In this document: positions 55,944-64,000 of the stretch, in pieces
Position numbering within the stretch: position 1 is the first letter of the stretch
Layout: every line of letters starts with the position of its first letter
Origin: JAGQRJ01 sp041402045
GTDB lineage: Bacteria > Planctomycetota > J058
Assembly (NCBI GenBank): GCA_041402045.1
Contig: JAWKSZ010000009.1
Span: 1-64,000 of the forward strand
DNA length: 64,000 bases
Direction of reading: 5' to 3'
Made by a program: the position numbers and the translations under genes
The notes under the pieces: generated by a model
Told to the model about the DNA's origin: nothing
Databases searched by the model: none
Seen by the model: the letters and a program-made list of their open reading frames with translations, nothing else

Positions 55944-57365
55944 ATGTCGCAGAGCACGACGTGCCTCGCGTTGCTCCTGGCCCTGGCGCTCGGCGCCCTG
56001 GCCCAGGACGAGCCCGGCGCCGGCCACGAGCACGCCCCCCACGACGCCCGGGCGGAGGCCCCGGCGCCGTCCGAGACCCCCGACGGGCCGAACCTCGAGC
56101 TCCCGCCCTGGCTGGGGGGCAAGACCAAGGAGCGCTACGCGCAGGCGATCGCCGCCTGGAAGGCCGCCTACGACAAGGTCCAGAAGGGGCAGGACCCCGA
56201 GCGCGAGGCGGTCAAGGCCGCGGTGCAGCAGCTCGAGGAGGTGCGCGAGCTCGACGCGAACTGCGCGCTGGCCGACTACTACCTGGGGATCGCGCAGCAG
56301 ATCCTGGGCGACATGCAGGAGGCGCAGCGCCGGCTGCGCGAGGCGATCAAGCGCAACGGCCAGTTCCACGAGGCCATGGTCGAGCTGGGCGACGCCTGCC
56401 GCTGGGCCGAGGACGAGGACGAGGCCCTGACCCAGTACGGCAAGGCGATCCGCCTGGCCCCGGAGTACGTCAACGCGCGGATCATGCGCGCCTCGCTGCT
56501 CGCCGCGCAGCAGAAGTTCGAGCGCGCCCGCGAGGACACCCAGGCCGGGTTGAAGGTCGACCCCAAGAACCTCCAGCTCACCTTCCTCGACCAGAAGCTC
56601 AAGCTCGTGCTCGAGGGCCCCGACTGGGAGACGACCTACACCGCGGAGACCAAGAACTACGTGGTCCGCACCAACGTCAGCCAGGAGTTCGCCGACCAGA
56701 TCGCCGAGCAGGCCGAGCTGATCCGCAAGCTCTACTCCAAGCTCTTCCCGCGCTCCACGAGCAAGCGCAAGTCGCCGATCGTGGTGTTCAAGGACAAGGC
56801 CGAGTACCACAAGAACGGCGGGCCTCAGGGCGCGGGCGGGCACTTCGACCCCGCCTTCAAGCAGCTGTTCCTGTTCCGCTACGAGAAGGAGTCGGACACC
56901 CTGCTCGTGCTCAACCACGAGGGCTTCCACCAGTTCCTGGACGGGGTGCTCGAGGTCAAGCCGCCGCAGTGGCTGAACGAGGGGCTGGCCGACTACTTCG
57001 GGCCGTCGGAGTACGTGACCGAGCCCAAGAAGGGCATGCGGATCCGGCCGAACCCCTGGCGCACGAAGACGGTGCGGCAAATGGTCAACCGCGGGCAGGA
57101 CGTGCCCTTCGAGACCCTCATGAACATGACCCAGGCCGAGATGTACGGGAAGGCAGTGGGCAACCACTACGCCCAGGCCTGGTCCATGGTGTATTTCCTG
57201 TGCGAGGCCGACGACCGCGCCTACTTCAAGCCCCTGCGCGACTACTTCAAGGCGCTGCGCAAGGGCAAGGAGCAGCGCGAGGCCTTCGACGACGCCTTCG
57301 GCAAGCTCGACCTCGAGGCGCTCCAGGAGCGCTGGCGGGACTTCGTGCGCGACGAGTTGAAGTAG
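55944..57365 (+). CDS. exported TPR metalloprotease (DUF1570-like)
   Basis: A 473-residue protein with signal peptide TTCLALLLALALGALAQ. An acidic/His-rich linker is followed by TPR-like repeats (CALADYYLGIAQQILGDMQE, then FHEAMVELGDACRWAEDEDE) at ~80-210. The C-terminal domain contains LVLNHEGFHQFLDGVL (HEGFH, a gluzincin HExxH) and WLNEGLADYFG, whose Glu is the likely third zinc ligand. DUF1570 proteins with this signature are common in planctomycetes. Substrate unknown; it acts outside the cytoplasm. RNase D follows after 6 bp. Confidence 0.85.
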   Translation: MSQSTTCLALLLALALGALAQDEPGAGHEHAPHDARAEAPAPSETPDGPNLELPPWLGGKTKERYAQAIAAWKAAYDKVQKGQDPEREAVKAAVQQLEEVRELDANCALADYYLGIAQQILGDMQEAQRRLREAIKRNGQFHEAMVELGDACRWAEDEDEALTQYGKAIRLAPEYVNARIMRASLLAAQQKFERAREDTQAGLKVDPKNLQLTFLDQKLKLVLEGPDWETTYTAETKNYVVRTNVSQEFADQIAEQAELIRKLYSKLFPRSTSKRKSPIVVFKDKAEYHKNGGPQGAGGHFDPAFKQLFLFRYEKESDTLLVLNHEGFHQFLDGVLEVKPPQWLNEGLADYFGPSEYVTEPKKGMRIRPNPWRTKTVRQMVNRGQDVPFETLMNMTQAEMYGKAVGNHYAQAWSMVYFLCEADDRAYFKPLRDYFKALRKGKEQREAFDDAFGKLDLEALQERWRDFVRDELK

Positions 57366-57371
57366 AGGACC

Positions 57372-58559
57372 GTGGAAGCCCCCGAGCTGATCGAGACCCC
57401 CCGTGACCTGGAGGACGCGCTCGCCGAGCTGCGCCACGCCCAGGTCCTGACCGTCGACACCGAATTCTTTTGGGAGCGGACCTACGACCCGCTGTTGTGC
57501 CTGGTCCAGGTCGGCGCGCGCGGGACCGACGGCAAGCTCACGGGCTTCGCCTTCGACCCCCTGGCCACCGACCTCCAGGCGCTGTTCGAGTTCCTGGGCG
57601 AGCCCTCGCGGCTGAAGGTGTTCCACGCCGCGCGGATCGACCTCGAGATCCTGAACCAGAAGCTCGGGCGGCTGCTGACGCCGGTCTACGACACCCAGAA
57701 GGCGGCGGCGCTCCTGGGCTTCGGCGCCCAGGTCGGCTACGCGCGGCTGGTCGAGGACCTCGTGGGGCAGAAGCCCGAGAAGGGCGAGCAGTACTCCGAC
57801 TGGTCCAAGCGCCCGCTGCGCGACGCGCAGATCGACTACGCCCTGGCCGACGTGGTCCCGCTCATGAAGTGCTACGAGCAGCTCGAGGGCTTGCTCGCGC
57901 GCAGCGGGCGTCGCGCGTGGCTGGACGAGGAGCTGGCCCCGCTCACGGACCCGGCGACCTACGCCCAGGTCCAGGACGACGAGCGCTACCTCAAGGTCAA
58001 GGGCGCCCGCGCCCTGGATCGCACCTCGCTGGCTGTGCTGCGCGAGCTCGCCGCCTGGCGCGAGCAGAACGCGCGCTCGCGCGACCTGCGCCCGGGGTTC
58101 GTGGTCAAGGACCCGGCGCTCCTGGGGCTCGCGCGCAAGCAGCCGCGCTCCAAGAAGGAGCTGGAGCAGGTGCGCGGGCTGCACGGCTCGCTGCTCAAGC
58201 GCAACGGCGACGAGCTGGTCGCCGCGGTGCGCCGCGGCCTCGACGCCGAGCCGCCGCCGAGCCTGCGCACCAAGCGCCCCAAGGTCGACGTGGGCGCCTC
58301 GGTGGACCTGCTCAAGACCTACCTCGCCCAGCGCTCGCGGGAGCTGGACGTGGCCCAGGAGATCCTGGCCACGAGCAGCGAGCTCGAGAGCCTGGCCCGG
58401 CGCGTGGCCGAGGGCCGCGACGTCGACGACTGCCCCCTGGCCCGCGGCTGGCGCCGCGAGCTCGTGGGCGACGAGGCCCTGCGCCTGCTCAAGGGCGAGG
58501 TCTCCCTGGCCGTGGGCGAGTCGGGCCAGCGGATCGTGCTCCTCGAGCGAGACGGCTGA
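57372..58559 (+). CDS. rnd: ribonuclease D
   Basis: A 395-residue 3'-5' exoribonuclease from GTG 57372. The DEDDy motifs are VLTVDTEFFWERTY (Exo I), KVFHAARIDLEIL (Exo II) and IDYALADVVPLMKCYEQL (Exo III with Tyr). One HRDC domain follows (SLAVLRELAAWREQNARSRD, then PGFVVKDPALLGLARKQP). It trims tRNA and other structured RNA 3' ends. Slightly longer than E. coli RNase D. The next gene begins 4 bp after its stop. Confidence 0.93.
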   Translation: MEAPELIETPRDLEDALAELRHAQVLTVDTEFFWERTYDPLLCLVQVGARGTDGKLTGFAFDPLATDLQALFEFLGEPSRLKVFHAARIDLEILNQKLGRLLTPVYDTQKAAALLGFGAQVGYARLVEDLVGQKPEKGEQYSDWSKRPLRDAQIDYALADVVPLMKCYEQLEGLLARSGRRAWLDEELAPLTDPATYAQVQDDERYLKVKGARALDRTSLAVLRELAAWREQNARSRDLRPGFVVKDPALLGLARKQPRSKKELEQVRGLHGSLLKRNGDELVAAVRRGLDAEPPPSLRTKRPKVDVGASVDLLKTYLAQRSRELDVAQEILATSSELESLARRVAEGRDVDDCPLARGWRRELVGDEALRLLKGEVSLAVGESGQRIVLLERDG

Positions 58560-58563
58560 GCCC

Positions 58564-59823
58564 GTGCCCGACGTCCCGCGGCTGGTGATCCTCAGCGGCC
58601 CGCTGGCGCGGGAGGCGATCCTGCTCGACGGGCCCGCGCCGCTCGTGTTCGGCACCCGCGCCGGCTACGCGCTCCCGGACCCGGCCCTCGACGCGGTGCA
58701 CGCCCTGGTGTTCGCGGTCGACGGCGCGTTCTACCTGCAGGACCTGGGCAGCGTCGGCGGGACCTTCGTGGGCGAGGCGCGGCTCGAGGGCGCGCGGCGG
58801 CTGGCCGACGGCGACACGTTCCAGCTCGGCGAGACCTGGCTCGGGTTCCTGGCCACCGCCGACTCGGCGCCGCGGCGCGCGCCCAAGCAGGACCCCGAGC
58901 CCGCGCAGCCGGTGATCCCCCGGCGCCTGCGCGCGGGGGACACCTGCGGCGACTACCGGATCGAAGCCGTGGTCGCCGAGGACGCCTTGGGCCAGCTCCT
59001 GCGGGGGCGCGACGCCAAGCGCGCGCGCACCGTCGCGCTCAAGGTGCTCGACCCCCAGGCCGCCGCCGACCGCCAGCGGGTGGCGCGTTTCTTGCGCGGG
59101 GCCAAGCTCGGCGGGCGGATCAAGCACCCCACGGTGGCCCGGGTCCTGGGCGCGGGTCACGCCGACGGCCACGTCTACGTGCTCCGCGAGTGGATCGAGG
59201 GTCAGAGCCTGGCGGAGGCCTGCGAGGCCGCGGGCGGGCGCCTCGAGCCCCGGCGCGCGCTGGAGCTCGGGCTCGAGCTCCTCGACGGGCTCGCGCACCT
59301 GCACGCCCAGGGGGTCGTTCACAGCCACGTCTCGCCCCGGGACGTGCTCCTGAGCACCGACGGCCGCCCCAAGCTCCTGGGGCTGGGCCTGGCCAAGAAG
59401 GCGTTCAAGGAGGGGCAGAAGGCGCTCGAGGTCACCGACGACCACGAGGTCCTGATCCCCTCGGCCTACGTGGCCCCCGAGGCCGCGATCGACCGCGCGC
59501 ACCTCGACCCGCGGGCCGACGTCTACGGCCTCGCGGCGACCCTCGCGTTCCTGCTCTGCGGGCGCGCGCCGTTCCCGCAGACCCCCGACCGGGAGGCGCT
59601 GCTCGCGGGCACGACCCTCGCGCCGCGCGAGGAGATCCCCGAGCTGTCCGAGGCCCTCGACGCAGCGCTGCGCCGCGCGCTGAGCCCCGACCCCGCCGCG
59701 CGGCCGCAGAGCGCGGAGGCGCTGCGCGCCGAGCTGGCCGCGGTTCCGGAGGCCGAGGGCCTGGTCGAGCCCGAGCCGGAGCCCGAGCCCGCCCCGGACC
59801 CCGAACCAGAGGCTTCGGTGTAG
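58564..59823 (+). CDS. FHA-domain pseudokinase
   Basis: A 419-residue soluble protein from GTG 58564. Residues ~5-98 form a degenerate FHA domain (FYLQDLGSVGGTFVGEARLE, then LADGDTFQLG) in which the usual GR and SxxH phosphothreonine residues are altered. Residues ~125-390 have the kinase fold: TVALKVL keeps Lys160. The glycine loop is lost (VVAEDALGQLL), the catalytic loop reads VHSHVSPRDVLL with His255 where Asp is required, and DFG is replaced by GLG (LLGLGLAKKA). A catalytically dead kinase used as a binding module is the best reading. The acidic C-terminus EPEPEPEPAPDPEPEA is disordered. Confidence 0.82.
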   Translation: MPDVPRLVILSGPLAREAILLDGPAPLVFGTRAGYALPDPALDAVHALVFAVDGAFYLQDLGSVGGTFVGEARLEGARRLADGDTFQLGETWLGFLATADSAPRRAPKQDPEPAQPVIPRRLRAGDTCGDYRIEAVVAEDALGQLLRGRDAKRARTVALKVLDPQAAADRQRVARFLRGAKLGGRIKHPTVARVLGAGHADGHVYVLREWIEGQSLAEACEAAGGRLEPRRALELGLELLDGLAHLHAQGVVHSHVSPRDVLLSTDGRPKLLGLGLAKKAFKEGQKALEVTDDHEVLIPSAYVAPEAAIDRAHLDPRADVYGLAATLAFLLCGRAPFPQTPDREALLAGTTLAPREEIPELSEALDAALRRALSPDPAARPQSAEALRAELAAVPEAEGLVEPEPEPEPAPDPEPEASV

Positions 59824-59825
59824 CC

Positions 59826-60994
59826 ATGCCCCAGGTGCCCCACACGTCCCAGGGGTCGGCGAGCCTGCCGGCCTCGACCTTCGTCGCCTTCCGCGACGGG
59901 ATCCTGGCTCACGCGGCGGCGGGGACCTTGATCCCGCTGCACCTGGGCGACACGCGCCTGCTGCCGCCGGCGGCGGCCCGGGCGCTGGACCTCGAGGACC
60001 GCGCGCTCCACCGCTACGGCCCGGTGGCCGGGTTCCCCGAGCTCCGCGCCGCGGTGGCCCAGGACTTCACCCGGGCGGGGCTCGCGGTCGACGTCGCCGA
60101 CGTCGCGATCACCCCCGGGGCGACCGGCGCCCTCGACGTGGCGCTGGACATGGTGCTGGACCCGGGGGAGGAGACCCTGGTCCTGACCCCGTCCTGGCCG
60201 TTGATCTTCGGGATCGCCTCGCGGCGCGGGGTGCTGCGCCAGGTGCCCCTGAGCCCGGGCGGCGAGCTGCCCGACCCCGAGACCCTCGCGGCGCGGGTGG
60301 CCGCGGCGATCACGCCGCGCACGGCCGCGATCTACTGGAGCGACCCCAACAACCCCGTGGGGTTCTGCTACTCGGACGCGCACCGCGACGCGCTCTACGC
60401 CCTGGCCGAGGCCCACGGGCTGTGGGTGGTGATCGACGCGGTCTACTCCGACCTCGTGTTCTCAGGGAGCCGCAGCCCCTCGCGGCCTACCGCCGCGCGC
60501 CGGGCGCGGACCTTCGTCGCGGTCAGCTACTCCAAGCGCTTCGGCCTGGCCGGGCACCGGGTCGGCGCGCTCGCGACCCCGCCGGGCCTGGGCGAGCTCG
60601 CCGCGCGGCTCGTGACCTACACCACCTACCACGCGAGCCACGCCGGCCAGCACATGGCCCTGGACGTGTTTCGCGACGATCCGGACGCCCCGCGCCAGGC
60701 CTGGCACGACCTGGCCCGCGCGGTCAGGCCGCCTGCGCCGCGCTGGACGAGGCCGGCCTGGCCTACGTCCGCCCCCAGGGCGGCGCGTTCGTGTTCCTCG
60801 ACCTGCGGGCCCTGGCCCCCGACGGCGACGCCGCCCTGGCGCTCATGCAGCGCGCGCTCAAGGAGGAGGGCGTGTCCTCGCCCCCGGCGCCGCCTTCGGC
60901 GACGACTACGCCCGCTTCGCGCGGCTGTGCTTCACCGCCGTCAAGCCGAGCCAGGTCACCGAGGGATCCGCCGCCTCGGCCGCTGCTGGGGTAG
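59826..60994 (+). pseudogene. PLP-dependent aminotransferase (class I/II), frameshifted
   Basis: ATG 59826 follows the pseudokinase stop by 2 nt. PLHLGDTRLLPPAAARALDL, then RYGPVAGFPELRAAVAQDF, ITPGATGALDVAL, YWSDPNNPVGFCYSD and SYSKRFGLAGHRVGALATPP (PLP lysine) are standard. The frame must change near 60465 (EPQPLAAYRRAPGA is in another frame), back near 60515, and again near 60722 (DEAGLAYVRPQGGAFVFLDL), 60885 (PGAAFGDDYARFARLCFTAV) and 60965 to reach a C-terminus at 60994. At least five indels over one otherwise well-conserved gene suggest sequence error, early decay, or both. Substrate unknown. Confidence 0.7.
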
Positions 60995-61019
60995 GTGGGC
61001 GCGGCGGTGCGCGCCCGGC

Positions 61020-61135
61020 TGCCCCCTGGCGCAGCTTGCCTGCGCCCATCACCCGCCCCACGCTTGCGCACGAGCTCCGCTGAAGAGGCGACCGACGCGG
61101 GTGGGATGGGCGCAGGCAAGCTGCGCCCCTACGGA
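61020..61135. repeat. inverted pair of GGGCGCAG-type hairpins
   Basis: CTGGCGCAGCTTGCCTGCGC at about 61024-61045 and TGGGCGCAGGCAAGCTGCGC at about 61108-61130, the latter followed by CCCCTAC as in the other element types. Confidence 0.7.
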
Positions 61136-61144
61136 AGAGTGAGT

Positions 61145-61540
61145 CCATGATAGCCGTGGGGCCGCGGTCAGAACGTCGAACAGGCGGCTCGACTCGCCCG
61201 CCTGGTTCGCCATCACAGGAAGCCGGCGTATACGTCGAGGCAGGTGGCCACCCGCCGCCGTGGGCGTAGGTGTCAATGCACACCGCGTGGCCGAGGTTCA
61301 GCGGGGAGCGCCCGTCTTCTGGCTGGTGTGGCCGCAGCCAACGTTTTCCCAGACTGGTGCGGGCTGGAGGACGCCGAGGAAATGTGCTCCCAGCGCAGCA
61401 TGTAGGTGGGCGTGTCAAGGGCCTGGTCGGGGTAGACGTTCGCGTGCACGAACAGGTGGTGCGTCGTCTTCTGTAGTCGACGCAGCGCTCGAGGAAGGCC
61501 CAATGCTGGGCGGGGATCTCTCCAGCGCATCGGCTCCACC
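61145..61540 (-). pseudogene. PPP-family Ser/Thr protein phosphatase, decayed C-terminal half
   Basis: Read leftward in several frames the sequence gives IPAQHWAFLERCVDY, then QKTTHHLFVHANVYPDQALD and TPTYMLRWEH, then SPHQSGKT, then GHTSQKTGAPLNLGHAVCID with TYAHGGGW, and last ANQAGES. These are the central and C-terminal motifs of bacterial PPP phosphatases (HxxFL, FVHA, LRW, GHT, IDT, GGW). The N-terminal metal-binding GDxHG and GDxVDRG motifs are absent; a type-D hairpin repeat occupies their place at 61550. With at least four frameshifts this is a real relic. A protein phosphatase would once have opposed kinases like those nearby. Confidence 0.75.
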
Positions 61541-61547
61541 CCGTAGG

Positions 61548-61775
61548 ACGGAGGGACGCACATACCGGGAGCAGCAAGCTGCTCCCCTACATGGTTGAAG
61601 TGTGAGCCAGATCGACCCGCTCCGCTGTGAGCTTTCGCGCCGCGTGCCCTCTCCTCGGTGAGTGAACTCGCGAAGCGCTGTCGCTGCGCGAAGCGATCCG
61701 TCCCCGATCACGCACCACGCTCGTAGGGGAGCAGCTTGCTGCTCCCGGTCTGTGCGTCCCTCTACTCTCCGCTGG
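61548..61775. repeat. inverted pair of type-D hairpin repeats
   Basis: Inverted copy at 61551-61590 (GGAGGGACGCACATACCGGG, then AGCAGCAAGCTGCTCCCCTA) and forward copy at 61723-61772 (GTAGGGGAGCAGCTTGCTGC, then TCTGTGCGTCCCTC). The 130 bp between them include GCGAAGCGATCCGTC-like flank modules. It separates the phosphatase relic from the protease gene. Confidence 0.8.
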
Positions 61776-61811
61776 GGAGGGGCACCGCGAGGCGCTACGG
61801 ATCCCCCCGCC

Positions 61812-63068
61812 TCAGAAGCTGCGGACGCCGGCGGCGCCCTGGGCCAGCTCGGCGGCGCGGGCGATCCCGGCGGCGCGGATCGCGTCCTTGCCTTGGCGGA
61901 AGGGGAGGGGGTGCTGGGCCACGGGCTCGGTGGGGTCGACGCCCACGCCCTCGAGGACGACGCCGTCGGTGAGGCGGGTGGCGTCCTGGATCGGGAGGCA
62001 GATCACGGAGCCGTCGGAGAGCTGCTGGAAGGTGCAGGCGATCACCGCGCCGGCGGTGGTCTCACCGATCAGCGGGCCGATCTGGCGCTTGCGCCAGCCG
62101 TAGGCGAAGGCCTCCTTGGCCGAGCGCGAGCCGCCGTCGATCAGGCACACCACGGGCTTCTTCCAGCTCGCGCGGCGCCCGCTGAAGCGGTCGAGGATCT
62201 GGGTCACGACCCGGGGCTGGCCGCCGCGGCCGCGCACGTCGAGGACCAGGGCGTCGACGTCGGCGAAGGGGCCCTTGAGCGCCTCGTCCAGGATCGAGAC
62301 CACCCGCCCGTGAATGAAGTGGTAGAGCCGGATCACGCCGATCCGCGCGCCGTCGTGCTCGACGACCTGCACGCTCTTGCGGCAGGCCTCGACCTGGCTG
62401 TCCGGCGAGGGGGTCAGGGTCAGCTCGAGGGTCGGGCCGCGCTCGACCCGGCGCACGCTGAAGGTGTGCGCCTCGGGGGTCAGGTTGAAGAAGAACCCGG
62501 GGGGGCCGGGGAGCGCCGGGTCGTGGCCGGCAGGGTCGAGCACCGCGCGGGGGTCCTGGCCGTCCACGGCGAGGACCTCGTCGCCCACGAGCAGGCCGGC
62601 CTGCTCCGCCGCGCTCCCGGCGTTCATGCCGCTCACGAACAGGCGCCCGTCGAGCTCGGTCACCTCGCAGCCCGCGCGCACCGAGGTCGTGCCGCGGAAC
62701 TCGTTCATGAGCTCGCGCAGGAACACCCGGCGCTCGAGGAGCACGAGGTGCGAGGCCTGGGCCTCGCCGAGCATGGCGTTGGCCACCGCGTGCACCTCCT
62801 CGGGGGTCTTGGCGCCGCGGACCTTCTCCAGGTAACGGCCGACCGCGCCGTCCCAGCCCGCGGGGAGCTTGCTCTTGTCGTAGAAGCGCTGGGTGGTGAC
62901 CCGCCAGGCCTCGTGCAAGAGGTGCTCGGGGCCGAGCACGTCGAGCACGCGCTGCGCCTGGGTCTCGCGCTCGAGCCCGGCGGGGTTGCGCGCGGCGACC
63001 TGGGCCTGGCTCAGGGGGGCGAGGCACAGGGCCAACGCCAGGAGGGTGAAGCAGCGGGTCGGGAGCAT
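61812..63068 (-). CDS. exported S41-family C-terminal-processing-type peptidase
   Basis: A 418-residue protein with signal peptide MLPTRCFTLLALALCLAPLS. A helical N-terminal region is followed by a PDZ-like domain (GRLFVSGMNAGSAAEQAGLL, then VGDEVLAVDGQDP). The S41 catalytic domain comes next: VDALVLDVRGRGGQ, VVCLIDGGSRSAKEAFAYGW carrying the Ser/Lys dyad, and GETTAGAVI. The enzyme cleaves near C-termini of periplasmic proteins; the substrate is unknown. Stand-alone gene with about 700 bp of non-coding sequence upstream. Confidence 0.88.
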   Translation of the reverse strand: MLPTRCFTLLALALCLAPLSQAQVAARNPAGLERETQAQRVLDVLGPEHLLHEAWRVTTQRFYDKSKLPAGWDGAVGRYLEKVRGAKTPEEVHAVANAMLGEAQASHLVLLERRVFLRELMNEFRGTTSVRAGCEVTELDGRLFVSGMNAGSAAEQAGLLVGDEVLAVDGQDPRAVLDPAGHDPALPGPPGFFFNLTPEAHTFSVRRVERGPTLELTLTPSPDSQVEACRKSVQVVEHDGARIGVIRLYHFIHGRVVSILDEALKGPFADVDALVLDVRGRGGQPRVVTQILDRFSGRRASWKKPVVCLIDGGSRSAKEAFAYGWRKRQIGPLIGETTAGAVIACTFQQLSDGSVICLPIQDATRLTDGVVLEGVGVDPTEPVAQHPLPFRQGKDAIRAAGIARAAELAQGAAGVRSF

Positions 63069-63146
63069 GGGAGCCTCGGTGGGGTTTGGCGTGTTACGGC
63101 CTCTGGGAGCCCACGTTGGTCACCGAAGCGTCAGGCCTGAGGCCTT

Positions 63147-63179
63147 GGGTTCAGGCTGCATCGCTCCTGAACCCGTTTT
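63147..63179 (+). terminator. terminator-like hairpin
   Basis: GGGTTCAGG (63147-63155), 10-nt loop, CCTGAACCC (63166-63174), then GTTTT. It would act on the plus strand, but no plus-strand gene precedes it closely. TCAGGCCTGA just upstream is a perfect palindrome. Confidence 0.4.
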
Positions 63180-63258
63180 CACGATCTGGAAAGGGCCCGC
63201 GAGACGCTCCACGAAGGAATGGGGACTTCCGTACGGCACTGCCCTCGCATAAGGCTGA

Positions 63259-63700
63259 TCAACACGAGCGGGGACGCGTCACCCAACAATCCTTCCTTCC
63301 TTCCTACCTTCCTTCTCGACGCGTCCTGGCCCGACAATCCTTCCTTCCTTCCATTGCACGACCGACCTCGGCCCGATCAGGCCGAGGTCGCGTCGCTTCC
63401 GGAGGGTTCTCGAACCCCCGCAGGGCCGCGCTCGCGCGAACCGTTTCACGCCGTGCCAGGCTGAGCCGGCTTCCGTGAATTGGAAGAACCCGACCGCCTC
63501 CCCAACGTCCACTTCAGGACTTAGCGATTCACCCCTGCGGCACGCCCCTCGCGACAGAGTTTCTCAACAAGAAGCGAGGACGCGCGCCACTACCTTCCTT
63601 CCTCCTTCCTTCCTTCCTCCTATCGATTCGGCAGCGCGTCCTTACTCCGACAATCCTTCCTTCCTTCCACGACACAGCCCCAACTCACGTTGGGGCTGCG
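63259..63700 (+). ncRNA. duplicated pyrimidine-tract/hairpin module, candidate structured RNA
   Basis: Two similar modules, about 63259-63390 and 63563-63698. Each has ATCAACA or CTCAACA, then GGGACGCG or AGGACGCG, a CTACCTTCC-rich tract, GCGTCCT and GACAATCCTTCCTTCCTTCC. Each ends in a perfect hairpin of different sequence: CGACCTCGGCC-6-nt-GGCCGAGGTCG at 63363-63390 and CAGCCCCAAC-TCAC-GTTGGGGCTG at 63675-63698. The second is followed by CGTTGTTTGGTT and could terminate transcription. No ORF supported. Whether it is transcribed is unknown. Confidence 0.4.
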
Positions 63701-63757
63701 TTGTTTGGTTCGCGCCGCTGAGCAGGCGTCGGGGAAGCGCCCACCCCTCCTGCGAAC

Positions 63758-63763
63758 TACACT
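63758..63763 (+). promoter_or_regulatory. -10-like TACACT, leaderless spacing
   Basis: TACACT, CCGCCC, then ATG at 63770. Confidence 0.4.
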
Positions 63764-63769
63764 CCGCCC

Positions 63770-64000
63770 ATGCGCCCCCCCTCCCCGAGCGCCCGCTGAT
63801 CCCGCTGACGTGGTTCGGGGTCGGCCTGGCCGCCCACGCCGCCCTGGCGCTGGCCTTCGCCTGCGCGCTGCGCGCGCCGCGCCGGGTCGCCTGGGGCCTG
63901 TGGGCGCCGTGGGCGCTGGCGGACCTGACGCTCCCGATCCTGGTCCCCCTGGGCCATACCGGCTCCGGCCTGTGTCGGATCCTGCTCGCGATCCACTGCG
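63770..64000 (+). CDS. membrane protein, N-terminal part with a probable indel
   Basis: Runs off the right edge. ATG 63770 reads MRPPSPSAR and stops. Adding one C to the run of seven C at 63775-63781 gives MRPPLPERPLIPLTWFGVGL, then AAHAALALAFACALRAPRRV, AWGLWAPWALADLTLPILVP and LGHTGSGLCRILLAIHC. That is a typical two- to three-TM start of an integral membrane protein. The sensible reading frame and the promoter at the right distance support the gene. I take the missing base as a homopolymer error. Family unknown from this part. Confidence 0.55.

Noticed and set aside
63395..63450. tRNA-like TTCTCGAACCCCC string
   Set aside because: No acceptor, D or anticodon arms could be folded around it.

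Overview
The window is a very GC-rich chromosomal stretch from a Gram-negative-type bacterium. LpxB implies lipid A and an RND pump implies an outer membrane. My best guess is a planctomycete. The reasons are several eukaryote-like Ser/Thr kinases with TM and TPR tails, a DUF1570-type protease, a YdjY-like lipoprotein, an UshA-like protein fused to a multihaem cytochrome, many unassigned secreted proteins, and paralogous families of unknown function. A myxobacterium-like lineage is the main alternative. No rRNA, tRNA, phage or CRISPR locus was found.

Layout: 1-5.2 kb holds the end of a DUF72 gene, an XPB-like helicase with its Bax1-like nuclease partner, and a TetR regulator. At 5.36-6.92 kb an intact IS4-family element sits in the apex of a hairpin repeat. 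6.9-16.2 kb alternates repeat arrays with a cytochrome-fused UshA-like protein, thyA-folA and a frameshifted lipoprotein gene. 16.3-20.6 kb is a long Ser/Thr kinase with a repeat-rich N-terminal region and a repeat inserted in its activation loop. 20.7-23.7 kb has a RING-like membrane protein and a phytochrome-like hybrid histidine kinase. 23.9-27.9 kb is a tight four-gene cassette that would take 2-oxoglutarate plus acetyl-CoA to 2-oxoadipate. 28-33.5 kb has members of a small paralogous family, a truncated kinase relic and a six-unit hairpin array. 33.5-46.6 kb has an RND pump pair, an oxidoreductase, a YdjY-like lipoprotein, lpxB, a vWA protein, a HEAT-like protein, a frameshifted glycerate kinase and another paralogue. 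46.6-53.1 kb is leftward: two membrane/lipoprotein genes, then a five-gene chain (kinase, membrane protein, unknown, two M16 peptidases) joined by 4-nt stop/start overlaps. 53.3-59.8 kb is rightward: a Cas4-like nuclease fused to an Fe-S helicase, a TPR metalloprotease, RNase D and an FHA-pseudokinase. 59.8-64 kb has a frameshifted aminotransferase, a decayed PPP phosphatase, an S41 protease, a duplicated structured non-coding module and the start of a membrane-protein gene.

The most unusual property is the repeat population. Intergenic spaces are filled with modular elements built around short perfect hairpins. At least three hairpin cores (GGGCGGGG-type, GGGAGCAG-type, GGGCGCAG-type) occur in similar flanks, so the stem sequence changes while pairing is kept. 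These elements form tandem arrays and inverted pairs, have been hit by an IS, abut two gene relics, and one has entered a kinase gene in frame.

A second pattern is a TAnnnT hexamer placed 6-7 nt before the start codon of many first genes, as expected for leaderless mRNAs. A third is a set of genes with several frameshifts each (lipoprotein, glycerate kinase, aminotransferase, the last partial gene). Some lie in homopolymers and may be consensus errors rather than true decay.
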